From Bryobacterales bacterium (lineage in GTDB: Bacteria; Acidobacteriota; Terriglobia; Bryobacterales; Bryobacteraceae), in contig JADZBH010000016.1 in NCBI GenBank assembly GCA_020852175.1, forward strand, positions 1 through 64,000: 64,000 nucleotides of DNA. Direction: 5' to 3'. The notes under the pieces are model-generated. The model was not told the origin of the DNA. It searched no databases and was given only the letters and a program-made list of their open reading frames with translations. The translations under genes and the position numbers were made by a program. Position 1 is the stretch's first letter. Each line of letters begins with the position of its first letter. This document shows positions 32,958-43,500 of this stretch, piece after piece.

Positions 32958-35279
32958 ATGCGCGCGCACATCCTTCTGGCGGCCGCCGCGATGGTGGCCG
33001 CCGCTCAACCGCCGGACGCCGCCAAACGGGCCTATGTGTCGCGCTGCGCCGGATGTCACGGCGAGGACGGCAACGGCGGCGGCCATGGACCCGGCATTCT
33101 GAACGTGAGGCGCACGCGGGCCACGTCGCACGAAGCGGTGGTGAACCTGATCCGCAATGGCATTCCGGAAGCCGCCATGCCGGCGTTTCCGCTGCCTCCG
33201 GACGAACTGAATCTGATCGCCGGCTATGTTCTGTTCCTGAAGTCCCCGGCCGCGGCTTCGCCGGCCGTGCCGGGTGACGTGAACGCGGGCCAGCGCTTCT
33301 TCGCCGGTGAGGGACGTTGCGCCGAATGCCACATGGTGCGCGGAGAGGGAGGCATTCTCGGGCCTGATCTGACCGGTCTCGCCACGAACCGCTCCGCCGT
33401 CGAGATCGAGGCCGCGCTGCACGGCGCGGCTGAGTCCAGCACGTCCCGGCGGCGGCGATGGGCCGGGCCTGTCTACCGGCCTTTGGCCATCACGCTTACC
33501 TCGGGCCAGACGCTGCGCGGCATCTCGCGCAACGAATCGAACTTCGACATTCAACTGCTCACGCCGGACCGGAAGCTGCACATCCTCGACAAGTCGCGCG
33601 TGGCGCGCGTGGAACGCGACGCGGCCTTCATCCCGCCGTTGCAGGCCACGGCCACGCAGCGGCGCGACCTGCTCGCCTTTCTCACGCGTTTGCGCGCGGA
33701 TCCCTCCGCGCCCGGCCGTTCAATGGCGTCCAGGTTGGGTGAAGGCGTACCGTTTGGGCGCGTGGCCAGGCCCGCGCCGGGCGAGTGGCCCAGCTACAAC
33801 GGCACGATGGATGGGAACCGGTTCAGCCCTCTCGACCAGATCAACTCCGGCAACATCGGACAACTGGCCCCGAAGTGGATGTTCCCGCTCGTGGGAGCGC
33901 CTCGTTCCTTGCAGGTGACGCCGGTGGTGGTGGACGGCATCATGTATGTAACCTCGGTGAACGAAGCCTATGCGCTGGATGCGCGCACGGGACGCGAGAT
34001 CTGGCACTATGGCCGCCCGCGAACAAAAGGTTTGGTGGGCGATACGGCGAGCGGCATCAACCGCGGCGCGGCCGTCTTGGGCGACCGCGTCTTCCTCACG
34101 ACCGACAACGCGCATCTGCTCTCGCTGCACCGCCTGACCGGACAGTTGATGTGGGAGGTTGAGATGGCGGACCACCGTGAGAACTATGGCTCCACGGGCG
34201 CGCCGCTGGTGGTGAACGATCTGGTGATCGCCGGCATCTCCGGCGGCGACGAGGGAGCGCGCGGCTTCCTGGATGCCTATCGCGCCGGGACGGGCGAGCA
34301 TGTCTGGCGGTTCTGGACCGTTCCCTCGCCGGGTGAGCCGGGCGGCGAAACCTGGACGGGCGATTCGTGGAAGCATGGTTGTGGCACGACGTGGCTGACA
34401 GGCACTTACGATCCCGGACTGAACCTGCTCTACTGGCCGACCGGCAACCCATGCCCGGACTACGACGGCGAGGCGCGGCGGGGGGACAACCTCTATACGT
34501 CGTCGGTAGTGGCGCTGGATCCGGCGACGGGCAAGCTGCGCTGGCACTACCAGTTCACGCCGCATGACGTGCATGACTGGGACGCGACGGAAACACCCGT
34601 GCTTGCCGACTTCGAATGGAAGGGCCGGAGGCGCAAGCTGCTTCTGCAGGGCAACCGGAACGGCTTCTTCTATGTGCTGGACCGCGTCACGGGCGAGTTT
34701 CTGCAAGCCACTCCGTTCGTGGGAAACATCACCTGGGCCAGCGGCATCGACGCCAAGGGAAGACCCGTGCTGCTGCCCGGCAACATGCCGACGGCCGAGG
34801 GCCAGCGCAGTTGTCCATCCGTGGAAGGCGCGACGAACTGGACCTCGACGGCCTTCGACGCCAGGCGCGGCTGGTTCTACCTGTTCGCCGAGGAGTCATG
34901 CAGCATCTACTCGTTGCGGAGCGAGTCCTGGCAGGCCGGTAAATCGTATTATGGCGGGTCGACACGGCGCTCGCCCGGCGATAACGAAGAGAAGTTTCTA
35001 AAAGTGATCGACATCAGGAACGGGAAGTCCGTGTTCGAGATTCAGAACGTGGGCGGCGGCATTCTGGCAAGCGGCCTGATGGCAACGGCGGGAAACCTGC
35101 TCTTTTACGGAGACGGACACGGAGCGTTCGTGGCAGCCGACGCGGCGAAGGGGAAGGTGCTGTGGCACTTCAACACGTCGCAGTTGTGGAAGGCCGGGCC
35201 GATGACATACATGGCCGATGGGAAGCAGTATGTGGCCATCGCCGCGGGCAACACGATCGTGGCGTTCAGTTTGCCGTGA
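32958..35279 (+). CDS. PQQ-dependent dehydrogenase with two N-terminal cytochrome c domains
   Basis: A 773-residue exported quinohaemoprotein. After a signal peptide come two haem c sites, CAGCH (residues 30-34) and CAECH (121-125). A short beta region (YRPLAITLTSGQTLRGISRNE, about 168-250) follows. The eight-bladed quinoprotein propeller runs from about 270 (WPSYNGTMDGNRFSPLDQIN) to the end, with TPHDVHDWDATETPVL carrying the likely catalytic Asp and tryptophan-docking repeats such as ALDPATGKLRWHYQ. Electrons from alcohol or sugar oxidation would pass to the built-in haems. The vicinal Cys-Cys of methanol dehydrogenases is not seen. The start follows the NHL stop with no gap. Confidence 0.88.
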   Translation: MRAHILLAAAAMVAAAQPPDAAKRAYVSRCAGCHGEDGNGGGHGPGILNVRRTRATSHEAVVNLIRNGIPEAAMPAFPLPPDELNLIAGYVLFLKSPAAASPAVPGDVNAGQRFFAGEGRCAECHMVRGEGGILGPDLTGLATNRSAVEIEAALHGAAESSTSRRRRWAGPVYRPLAITLTSGQTLRGISRNESNFDIQLLTPDRKLHILDKSRVARVERDAAFIPPLQATATQRRDLLAFLTRLRADPSAPGRSMASRLGEGVPFGRVARPAPGEWPSYNGTMDGNRFSPLDQINSGNIGQLAPKWMFPLVGAPRSLQVTPVVVDGIMYVTSVNEAYALDARTGREIWHYGRPRTKGLVGDTASGINRGAAVLGDRVFLTTDNAHLLSLHRLTGQLMWEVEMADHRENYGSTGAPLVVNDLVIAGISGGDEGARGFLDAYRAGTGEHVWRFWTVPSPGEPGGETWTGDSWKHGCGTTWLTGTYDPGLNLLYWPTGNPCPDYDGEARRGDNLYTSSVVALDPATGKLRWHYQFTPHDVHDWDATETPVLADFEWKGRRRKLLLQGNRNGFFYVLDRVTGEFLQATPFVGNITWASGIDAKGRPVLLPGNMPTAEGQRSCPSVEGATNWTSTAFDARRGWFYLFAEESCSIYSLRSESWQAGKSYYGGSTRRSPGDNEEKFLKVIDIRNGKSVFEIQNVGGGILASGLMATAGNLLFYGDGHGAFVAADAAKGKVLWHFNTSQLWKAGPMTYMADGKQYVAIAAGNTIVAFSLP

Positions 35280-35289
35280 TGGCCGGCGC

Positions 35290-36900
35290 CTACACTCCCC
35301 AACAGTAGTCCTCGACGGCTTTGTCGAGCGTCAGATCTCCTTCGGTGATCCGCATGAGTTCCAGGCGGATCGCATCCAGCATGGCGAGCCAAGAGGCTTC
35401 GACCACATTGTCCGATACGCCGACGGTGGCCCAGGAACGCTTGTGGTCGCTCCACTCGATGAGCACGCGGACCTTGGCCGCCGTGCCCTTCTTCTGATCG
35501 AGCACGCGCACCTTGTAGTCGGTGAGGCGCACGTTGATGATGGGCGGGTAGAGCGCGGAAAGACACTGGCGCAGGCACACATCCAGAGCGTGCACGGGGC
35601 CATGGCCCGACGCGGTGGCCGAGTGGACGCCGTCTTGCGCCTTGATGTTCACCGTCGCGGTGGTGAGCGCGTGCTTGCCCTCGGAGATCTTATTGTTCAC
35701 ATCGAGGTTGATCACCTCGAAGAAATGCACGTTCGGGTGCAGCGCCTCGCGCACGAGCAGTTCGAAGGTGCCCTCGGCGGCTTCCAGTTCGTAGCCGAGG
35801 TATTCCAGATGTTTGATCCGGTCCAGCAGTTCGCGGCGCGCGTCCTCGCCGAGGCGGTCGGCCAGGCCCTTTTCCTTGAGCTTATAAATCACGTTGCCGC
35901 GTCCGGACATGTCGCTCAGCAGCACACGCTGCCGGTTGCCGACCAGTTCCGGGTTGATGTGCTCGTAGGTCCGGCTGTCCTTCAGCACGGCCGAAACGTG
36001 CACGCCGCCCTTGTGGGCAAAGGCCGAGTGGCCCACGAAAGGCCGGTCGTTCGCCAGCGGCAGATTGGCCAGGTCGGCGATGTACCGGCAGACGCCGGCA
36101 AGCGACTTCAGCTTCGCGGCGCCGATGGTTTCATGGCCAAGTTTCAATTCGAGGTTTGCAATCACCGAAGCGAGATTGGCGTTGCCGCAGCGCTCGCCAT
36201 AGCCGTTCATGCATCCCTGCACATGAGTGGCGCCGGAGGCGACGGCGGCCAGCGTATTGGCCACGGCGACGTCGGAGTCGTTGTGTGTGTGGATGCCGAT
36301 GACGCCATCGAAACGCTCGCGCACGGCGGCCACGATCGCGCCCACTTCGTGCGGCAGCCGCCCGCCGTTGGTATCGCAGAGGCACAGCACGTCGGCTCCG
36401 GCTCCGGCCGCCGCTTCCAAGGTTTTCAACGCATAACCGGGGTTGGCCGTGTAGCCGTCGAAAAAGTGCTCGGCGTCGTAGATCAACTCCTTGCCGTGCG
36501 ACTTCAGGAACTTCACCGTGTCGCGGATGAGCTCGATGTTGCGTTCCAGAGGGATGCCGAGCGCGCGCTCCACGTGCAGGTCCCATGTCTTGCCGAAGAT
36601 GGAGACGGCGGGCGTGGCCGCCGAAGCCAGCTCCAGCACGCTGGGGTCCTTGTCCACGGCGTACTTGGCGAAGTGCGTGGCGCCGAACGCGCAGAGCCTG
36701 GCGTGTTTGAGTTTCAACTCGCGCGCGCGGGCGAAGAACTCCTTATCCTTCGGATTCGAACCCGGCCAGCCGCCTTCGATGTAGTCAATGCCCAACTCGT
36801 CCAGCTTCTGCGCGATGCTCAGCTTGTCCTCGACGGAGTAGCTGACGGCCTCGCCCTGGGTGCCGTCACGGAGTGTCGTATCGAAGGTCTGGATCTTCAT
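35290..36900 (-). CDS. cimA: (R)-citramalate synthase
   Basis: A 536-residue enzyme that condenses pyruvate and acetyl-CoA to citramalate, opening the threonine-independent route to isoleucine. The barrel begins QTFDTTLRDGTQGEAVSYS, continues through GGWPGSNPKD, and binds metal at GIHTHNDSDVAVAN. A C-terminal LeuA-type regulatory domain (about 400-530, including VRLTDYKVRVLD) follows. The GTQGE start and GGWPGSNPKD mark the CimA branch rather than isopropylmalate synthase. It sits 82 bases downstream of ilvC with a strong hairpin between them and is probably the last gene of the operon. It is convergent with the quinoprotein gene. Confidence 0.92.
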   Translation of the reverse strand: MKIQTFDTTLRDGTQGEAVSYSVEDKLSIAQKLDELGIDYIEGGWPGSNPKDKEFFARARELKLKHARLCAFGATHFAKYAVDKDPSVLELASAATPAVSIFGKTWDLHVERALGIPLERNIELIRDTVKFLKSHGKELIYDAEHFFDGYTANPGYALKTLEAAAGAGADVLCLCDTNGGRLPHEVGAIVAAVRERFDGVIGIHTHNDSDVAVANTLAAVASGATHVQGCMNGYGERCGNANLASVIANLELKLGHETIGAAKLKSLAGVCRYIADLANLPLANDRPFVGHSAFAHKGGVHVSAVLKDSRTYEHINPELVGNRQRVLLSDMSGRGNVIYKLKEKGLADRLGEDARRELLDRIKHLEYLGYELEAAEGTFELLVREALHPNVHFFEVINLDVNNKISEGKHALTTATVNIKAQDGVHSATASGHGPVHALDVCLRQCLSALYPPIINVRLTDYKVRVLDQKKGTAAKVRVLIEWSDHKRSWATVGVSDNVVEASWLAMLDAIRLELMRITEGDLTLDKAVEDYCWGV

Positions 36901-36924
36901 GTCCGCTCGTTCCTGAACACAGTA

Positions 36925-36946
36925 AGGCGGCCCCTGGGGGCCGCCT
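36925..36946. terminator. strong GC hairpin between ilvC and cimA
   Basis: AGGCGGCCCC-TG-GGGGCCGCCT gives a perfect ten-base-pair stem. On the minus strand it is followed by TTACTGTG, not a clean T-run, so it looks like a partial terminator or RNA-stability element that would lower cimA relative to ilvC. Confidence 0.45.
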
Positions 36947-36982
36947 CCTTATTGAATCACTACCGGCGCGGCGTGCGCCTGC

Positions 36983-38023
36983 TTACTTGTTCGCGGCCGC
37001 CGGCGCGTCCTGCGGAATGCCGATTTCCTTCTTCTTCTTGAGGAAGGTCATCATTTCGCGCAGCTCGCGGCCCACCACCTCGATCTTCTGCCCGCGCTGG
37101 GCTTCGCGCATGGCGAGGAACCTGGCGCGGCCCGCCTTGTTTTCGCCCATCCACTCCTCGGCGAACTTGCCCTGCTGAATTTCGGCCAGAATCTTCTTCA
37201 TTTCGGCACGCGTCGCGTCGGTCACCACGCGCGGTCCGCGCGAGTAGTCGCCGTACTCGGCCGTATCGGAAACCGAGTAGCGCATGTAGGCGAGACCGCC
37301 CTCGTAAATGAGATCGACGATCAGTTTCAGCTCGTGCAGACACTCGAAGTAGGCGATTTCCGGCGCGTAACCGGCTTCCACCAGCGTTTCAAAGCCCGCG
37401 CGGATCAACTCGGCCGTGCCGCCGCACAGAACCACCTGTTCGCCGAACAGATCGCTTTCGGTCTCTTCCCGGAAGTTGGTCTCGATGACGCCGGCTTTCA
37501 GGCTGCCCAGCGCCTGGGCGTAAGCCAGGGCGTTTTCCAGCGCCTGTCCCGACGCGTTCTGATGCACGGCGACCAGGGCAGGCACGCCGACGCCTTCGGT
37601 GTAAAGCTCGCGCACGCGATGGCCGGGCGCCTTGGGAGCCACCATCGACACGTCCACGTCCGCCGGCGGCTTGATGAAGCCGAAGTGGATGTTGAAGCCG
37701 TGGGCGAACATCAACGTCTTGCCCTTCTTCATCGACGGGGCGATCTCGTTGCCGTAGATTTCGGCCTGGATGTGATCGCTGACCAGGATCATGATCATGT
37801 CGGCGGCCGCGGCGGCGTCCTTGACGCTCATCACGCGCAGGCCGGCCTGCTGGGCCTTTTCCCAGCTCTTCGAGCCTTCGTACAAGCCCACGATCACTTC
37901 GACGCCGGAATCGCGAAGGTTCAGCGCGTGAGCGTGGCCCTGCGAGCCGTAGCCGACGATGGCGACCGTCTTGCCTTTCAACAGGGCGAGGTTGCCATCT
38001 TTTTCGTAAAAGCGTTTAGCCAT
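36983..38023 (-). CDS. ilvC: ketol-acid reductoisomerase
   Basis: A 346-residue class I enzyme that isomerises and reduces acetolactate or acetohydroxybutyrate for valine, leucine and isoleucine synthesis. The NADPH fold starts [39 protein letters not shown] and the metal-binding [13 protein letters not shown] follow, and the knotted C-terminal domain includes [18 protein letters not shown] lysine/alanine tail ends the protein. Its start overlaps ilvN by eight bases. Confidence 0.96.
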   Translation of the reverse strand: MAKRFYEKDGNLALLKGKTVAIVGYGSQGHAHALNLRDSGVEVIVGLYEGSKSWEKAQQAGLRVMSVKDAAAAADMIMILVSDHIQAEIYGNEIAPSMKKGKTLMFAHGFNIHFGFIKPPADVDVSMVAPKAPGHRVRELYTEGVGVPALVAVHQNASGQALENALAYAQALGSLKAGVIETNFREETESDLFGEQVVLCGGTAELIRAGFETLVEAGYAPEIAYFECLHELKLIVDLIYEGGLAYMRYSVSDTAEYGDYSRGPRVVTDATRAEMKKILAEIQQGKFAEEWMGENKAGRARFLAMREAQRGQKIEVVGRELREMMTFLKKKKEIGIPQDAPAAANK

Positions 38024-38570
38024 TGAGCACTCCAGTGGTGGATTGAGACTTGGTTCCCGCGCCGGTGGCCACGGGAGAAGACAGGCGCAGCTTGCGCGGC
38101 TCCAGCGACACGGCGACGGTGCCCGAGCGCGTCACTTCGATTTCGCCGTAGCTGCGCATGACGTCGATGAATTCGTCGAGCTTTTCGGCCTCGCCCGTGG
38201 CTTCCAGCGCGAAGCCTTCGAGCGTGGAATCGATGACCCTCGCGCCGAAAATTTCCGCTTCCTTGAGAATCGCGCCGCGCGACTCCATGGCCGCTCGCAC
38301 ACGCATCAGCACCAGTTCGCGAGCCACGACCGGACCTTCGCTGAGATCGGCCGCCTGAAGCACGTTGATCAGACGGTTCATCTGTTTGATCACCTGCTTG
38401 CGCAGCGTCGAATCGACATCGACGACGATGGTCATGCGCGAAAGCGTCGGGTCCGTGGTCCGGGCCACGGTGAGGCTTTCAATGTTGTACCCGCGCGCCG
38501 AAAGAAGACCGGTGACGCGCATCAGCGCGCCCGGCTTGTTCTCCAATAACAGCGAAATTACTTGCAGCAT
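38016..38570 (-). CDS. ilvN: acetolactate synthase small (regulatory) subunit
   Basis: A 184-residue regulatory subunit that makes IlvB sensitive to valine. The N-terminal ACT domain reads [17 protein letters not shown] then [12 protein letters not shown]. The C-terminal half carries [21 protein letters not shown] 25-residue extension rich in Ser and Thr ([20 protein letters not shown]) extends past the usual end and overlaps ilvC. It lies 30 bases after ilvB. Confidence 0.94.
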   Translation of the reverse strand: MLQVISLLLENKPGALMRVTGLLSARGYNIESLTVARTTDPTLSRMTIVVDVDSTLRKQVIKQMNRLINVLQAADLSEGPVVARELVLMRVRAAMESRGAILKEAEIFGARVIDSTLEGFALEATGEAEKLDEFIDVMRSYGEIEVTRSGTVAVSLEPRKLRLSSPVATGAGTKSQSTTGVLNG

Positions 38571-38600
38571 GTTGAGTTGCTCTCTTTTCCGTGCGCGATC

Positions 38601-40325
38601 CTACACCGCCACCGGCTTGGGTTGCGACAACACCATCTCGTTGATCGCGGCGCCGGCGGGCACCATCGGGAAGACATTCTCGAATGGCGTCACCTTGACG
38701 TTCAGCAGATACGGTCCGGGTTCGGCGAAGCACTCCTCTAGCGCGGCGCGAAGTTCCTGGGGCTTCTCGATGGTCCGGCCCTTGAAGCCGTACGCGCCGG
38801 CCAGTTTCTCGGCGTCGGGGAAGCTGTCGAGCGTGACCGAGCTGAGACGGTTGTTGTAGAACAGCTCCTGCCACTGGCGCACCATGCCCAGATAACCGTT
38901 GTTCATGATGATCATCTTCACCGGCAGGCCGTGGGAGGCGATCGTGCCCAGCTCGGGCACCGACATCTGGAAGCCGCCGTCGCCCATGATGGCGATCACT
39001 GTCTTATCGGGACGGGCAAAGGCCGCTCCAATGGCGGCCGGCAGACCGAAGCCCATCGACCCGAGGCCGCTCGAGCTGAGCCACAGCCGCGGCTCGTTGA
39101 ACCGGATAAACTGCGCCGACCACATCTGGTGCTGGCCCACGTCGACGGAAACCACGGCGTTACCGCCGCTGATCCGGTCGATCTCGCTGATCAGGTGTTG
39201 CGGCTTGATCTCATCGGCCGAGGTTTCGACCTGGAGCGGGTGCTCGGTCTGCCAGGTGCGAACCTGGGACCACCATTCTTTCCGCGAGCCGGAATTGGCA
39301 GCCTGCATCGCCGGCGCCAGTTCCTGCAGGTTCTTGTTCAACTTCGTCAGCACGCGCTTGACGTCGCCCACGATGGGCAGGTCGGCGGCGCGGTTCTTGC
39401 CGATCTCGGCCGGGTCGATATCGACGTGGATCACCTTGGCGTGAGGCGCGAAGGCGGCCAGCCGGCCGGTGACACGGTCGTCGAAGCGAACGCCCAAGGC
39501 GATCAGCAGGTCGCACTCGGTCATGCCCATGTTCGAGGCGTAACTGCCGTGCATGCCCGGCATGGAAATGAAGTTCGGGTGCGAGGAGGGCAGGGAACCA
39601 AGGCCCATCAGCGTCAGCACGCACGGCGCGTCGAGCGTTTCCACCAGTTCCCGCAACTCCTTCGTCGCGCCCGAGGCGAGCACGCCGCCACCGCCATAAA
39701 TGTACGGGCGCTTGGCTTCCCACATCATCTGCGCCGCGCGGCGAATCTGGCCGGCGTGGCCGTCCAGGTGAATCTTGTAGCCGGGCAGGTGAATCGAGTT
39801 CACCGGTTGATACTGATAGTGCCCCTGGAAGACGTCTTTCGGAATGTCCACCAGAACCGGTCCGGGACGGCCGGAACTGGCCAGGTAAAATGCCTCGTGA
39901 ATCACCTGCGGCAGTTCCGCCAGGTTCTTCACCAGGTAGTTATGCTTCGTGCAGGGACGCGTGATGCCGAAGGTATCGGCCTCCTGAAACGCGTCGCTGC
40001 CGATCAGCTTCGAACTTACCTGCCCGGTCAGCGCCACGATGGGAATCGAGTCCATCATCGCGTCCACTAAACCCGTGGTCAGGTTTGTGGCGCCGGGTCC
40101 GGAAGTGGCGCAACAAACGCCCACCTTGCCCGTGGAACGTGCGTAGCCCTCCGCCGCGAACGCGGCATTTTCCTCATGACGGACCAGTACGTGCCGGATC
40201 GGATGATCGTACAAGGCATCATAAAAGGGGAGAGTAACTCCGCCGGGATACCCGAAGATGCACTCGACTCCTTCCCGGACCAGACACTCCAGAAGGATCT
40301 TGGCTCCGCTTATCAAATTGGACAT
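38601..40325 (-). CDS. ilvB: acetolactate synthase large (catalytic) subunit
   Basis: A 574-residue thiamine diphosphate enzyme that makes acetolactate and acetohydroxybutyrate. It shows FGYPGGVTLPFYDAL, the catalytic Glu in VRHEENAAFAAEGYARSTG, GPGATNLTTGL, an FAD-binding middle domain (GMHGSYASNMGM) and the ThDP/Mg motif MGDGGFQMSVPELGT. The ATG at 40325 (MSNLISGAKILLEC) is chosen over 40358 because an AGGAG sits 11 bases upstream and the extra residues overlap a hairpin. First gene of the ilv operon. Confidence 0.95.
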   Translation of the reverse strand: MSNLISGAKILLECLVREGVECIFGYPGGVTLPFYDALYDHPIRHVLVRHEENAAFAAEGYARSTGKVGVCCATSGPGATNLTTGLVDAMMDSIPIVALTGQVSSKLIGSDAFQEADTFGITRPCTKHNYLVKNLAELPQVIHEAFYLASSGRPGPVLVDIPKDVFQGHYQYQPVNSIHLPGYKIHLDGHAGQIRRAAQMMWEAKRPYIYGGGGVLASGATKELRELVETLDAPCVLTLMGLGSLPSSHPNFISMPGMHGSYASNMGMTECDLLIALGVRFDDRVTGRLAAFAPHAKVIHVDIDPAEIGKNRAADLPIVGDVKRVLTKLNKNLQELAPAMQAANSGSRKEWWSQVRTWQTEHPLQVETSADEIKPQHLISEIDRISGGNAVVSVDVGQHQMWSAQFIRFNEPRLWLSSSGLGSMGFGLPAAIGAAFARPDKTVIAIMGDGGFQMSVPELGTIASHGLPVKMIIMNNGYLGMVRQWQELFYNNRLSSVTLDSFPDAEKLAGAYGFKGRTIEKPQELRAALEECFAEPGPYLLNVKVTPFENVFPMVPAGAAINEMVLSQPKPVAV

Positions 40326-40357
40326 GGAAAGGGTGGCTCCTGATCGCCGGGGAAGCA

Positions 40358-40373
40358 CTCACCTTATGGTGAG
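40358..40373 (-). other. leader hairpin upstream of ilvB
   Basis: CTCACC-ATAA-GGTGAG (minus strand) is a perfect six-base-pair stem with a four-base loop in the ilvB leader, between the promoter and the AGGAG. It could modulate translation or transcript stability. No leader peptide or T-box features are visible. Confidence 0.4.
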
Positions 40374-40380
40374 GCCCGGT

Positions 40381-40409
40381 TCTATAAGGCTACCCTGAAA
40401 GCAATTCAA
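40381..40409 (-). promoter_or_regulatory. ilvB promoter
   Basis: On the minus strand TTGAAT (40404-40409) and TATAGA (40381-40386) are separated by 17 bases, each matching four of six consensus positions. The region upstream to about 40445 is AT-rich compared with its surroundings and contains a near-palindrome (ACTTTATATAAGT). Transcription would start about 50 bases before the ATG, giving a true leader. Confidence 0.5.
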
Positions 40410-40507
40410 ATGCAATGTGTACTTTATATAAGTATCGTAAATACGTCTATTCCGAAGCATCTCCCTTCGCACAGCTTTTCCGTCAAGCGAGGCCGCGGCC
40501 GACCCTG

Positions 40508-43500
40508 TCAGAACGTGATGCGGATGGCCAACTGAATGCGGCGCGCCGTGCGCGCGGCAGTCACCTGGCCGAACTGTGTGTTCACCTGGCGGCCCTGCGC
40601 ATCGAAACGCGCGGTGGTGTCGGCGTTCGAGTATTGGGTGTGGTTGAAGGCGTTATAGAACTCGCCGCGAAGCTGGGCATTCACGCGCTCCTTGAAGCGG
40701 AAGTTCTTGTAAGCCGTGAGATCCCAGTTGTTGATGCCGGGCAGCCGGATGTTCGTGCGGGCCGCGTTGCCAACGGTGCCGGTGGCGGGCAAAGCGGCGA
40801 CGCTCGTGTCGAACCAGCGGTCGAAGGAGCGCTGGCCGCGCGACAGGGAAGGTTCGCCCGTAAGCACGATGCGCGGGCCTTCCGTGGATGAACCCGTGAT
40901 ATCGACGGCGTTCACGGTGCTGAAGCCGATGCCCGCGGGCGCGCCCGTGGCGGCCGAATAGATGCCGCTCACCTGCCAGCCGTTCACCGCCCACCGCAGA
41001 GGGTGATTCTTCTCCACGGGGTTGGGCACGTCGAACAGCCAGTTCACCTTTACGATGTGTGCGCGGTCAAACGAGGAAAGGCCATAGTTCCACACGCGCA
41101 CGGGAATGATGTTGGATACCGTGGTGGCGTCGTCGGAGTTGTAGTCAAGCGATTTTGACCAGGTGTAGCTCACGCCATACTGGAGACGCGAGGCGAAGCG
41201 GCGGTTCGCCGAAATCTGGAGCGAGTGGTAGTTTGAGGATGCTCCGGGTTCGCGCACGTTGATGTTGCCGTATCCCATGTAGGGCCGCAGGAAGTTCACG
41301 GGCAGGACGCCGTTGTTGGTGGGGTCCTTGGACGAGGCCAGGAAATTGGAGCCGAGGGGCAAGGCGTTCAGGTTGCGCTGCCAAAGCAGATTGCGGCCGA
41401 GCGAACCGGCATAACCGGCATCGACGATGGTGCCCAGGCCGATGTCGCGCTGCACGGAGAGCGAAAAGTTCATCACGCGCGGAATCTTGCCGTTGGGGTC
41501 CAGGCCCAGCACGTTGGCCGGAAAGAGCGTGCCGGTGGCGCTCTTCAGGCCGTTCATCGTGCCGAAGAACAGCGAGGGCAGATTGATCAGCGGCGGCTGC
41601 GCGGAAAAGTCGGTGAGCACCACGCCGTGCGACATGCGGTTGTAGAACATCCCGAACCCTCCGCGGATGGCCGTCTTGCCGTTGCCCGACAGGTCATAGG
41701 CGAAGCCGAGGCGCGGGGCCAGTTGCACGCCACGCTCCTTCATAAGCGAACGCGGAATGCTGGAATCGGTGAGCGGAGACACCATGCCGTTGGCGGCGTT
41801 GCCGCGGCCCGGCGCGATGGAGCCGATGAGCGTGGACGCGGCCAGTGCGCCGGTATTCGGGTTGCGGCCCACGCGCGCCGTGCCGTCGCGGTAGGGTTCA
41901 ATCAGCCGTACGGTCCGCGCCGGATCATAGGCCGCGGCGCGGAAGCCGGACATGGCGTCGCCGTCGATCCAGGACTGCGGCAGAAGCTGGAACCGCATGC
42001 CGTAATCGAGTGTCAGTTTGCGCGTCACCTTCCAGTTATCCTGCGCGAACCACTCGATGTTGGTGGCGTAGGTGACCGGGAAAACGCGCGCCGTGGGCTC
42101 GTCGTACTGGTTGAACACGCCCAGAGCGGCGTTGGCGAAGGCGTAGTCGCTTTCCAGCGGATTGTTCACGTTGCGTCCGAAGTTGAACGAACCGTTGAAG
42201 GCGCCGCCGGTGGGCTGGTTCTCCGCCCACAAACGGTCAAAGTAGACGCCCAGTTTCACGGTATGCGTGTTGAATGTTTTCGTCAGGTTGTTCGAGATGG
42301 AGATGATTTCGTGCGTGGTGGTGAGCGGCGTGCGGCCGTCCATGCTGACGGCGACGGCGTTGGGCACGCCGCCGAAGGACATGTTGGGAATCAGATTCAG
42401 CGGGTTGCTGGCCGGGTAGAGCTGGCCGAGGTTGAAGCCGATCTTGTCGCGCTGGATGGACGGCAGGGCTTCGCTGGAAATCGTGTTGTTCAAGGGGCGC
42501 GTGGAGTACGAGGCATTGAACTCGTTGATCAGCGTGGGCGAGAAGATCTTTTGGTAGCGGCCCAGAAACAGCTTCCCCAGGTTCTCCGAGCGCTGGCGGT
42601 AGACATCGTAGTTGCCGGTGCCGGCCGGGATGCCCACCTTGCCGTCGTTGATGTCGTTGCGCGCGCTGTAAGAGAACGTGAACATGTCCGATGCCGTGGC
42701 GTTGTAGTCGATCTTCAGCGTGTCGGTGCGCTTGGGTTGATCGACCACGTCCTGGAACAGATAGTTGTAGTTGCCGCGCGAGATGCCGCGGTCGGTGAAA
42801 TTGGGCAGGGGCAGGAAGTTCAGCAGCGCCCGCCCGTTCGCGTCGAGCCGGCTGGCGGGAACGATGTTGCCGGCAAACGGCTGGCGGTTGTTGAAGGGAT
42901 CGCGGACGGTGATGAGTGCGTTGTTCACGTCGAGAGTTTGCGAGAAATCGCCCGCGCGCTCCAGCGCGGTGGCCGTGGTGCGCTGGGTGAGCGCCGTGGG
43001 TACGGAAAGCGGCCAGAACTCCTGGCTCCAGAAAAAGAACATTTTGTCCCGCAAACGTTTCAAACTGCCGGGCAGGAAGACGGGTCCGCCAATGTTGTAG
43101 TTCCAGGTGTCGAAGCGGTAGCGCGGGCGAACGCGGCCCAGACGGTTGTTGAAAAAGTCATTGGCGTTCAGCCATTCGTTGCGCTTGAAGTAGCTGGCAA
43201 GACCGTGAAAGTCCTTCGTGCCGGACTTGGTGACGATGGAGACGTTGGCGCCGGACATGCGGCCATATTCGGCCTGGTAGTTGGACAACAGTACCTTCAC
43301 CTCGGCCACGGCGTCCATGGACACCGCGACGACGGAGTTGAAGTTGTTGCCGGCGGCGTTCACCGTCGCGCCATCGATCGTAATGTTGTTCGTGTTGCGC
43401 CGGTTGCCCTGCACGTTGAAGTTCCAGTTCACGGAGAGGTTCTCGGACTCGTCCAAATCCACCACGCCGGGCAGCAGCGAGACCAGCGAAGTGACGTTCC

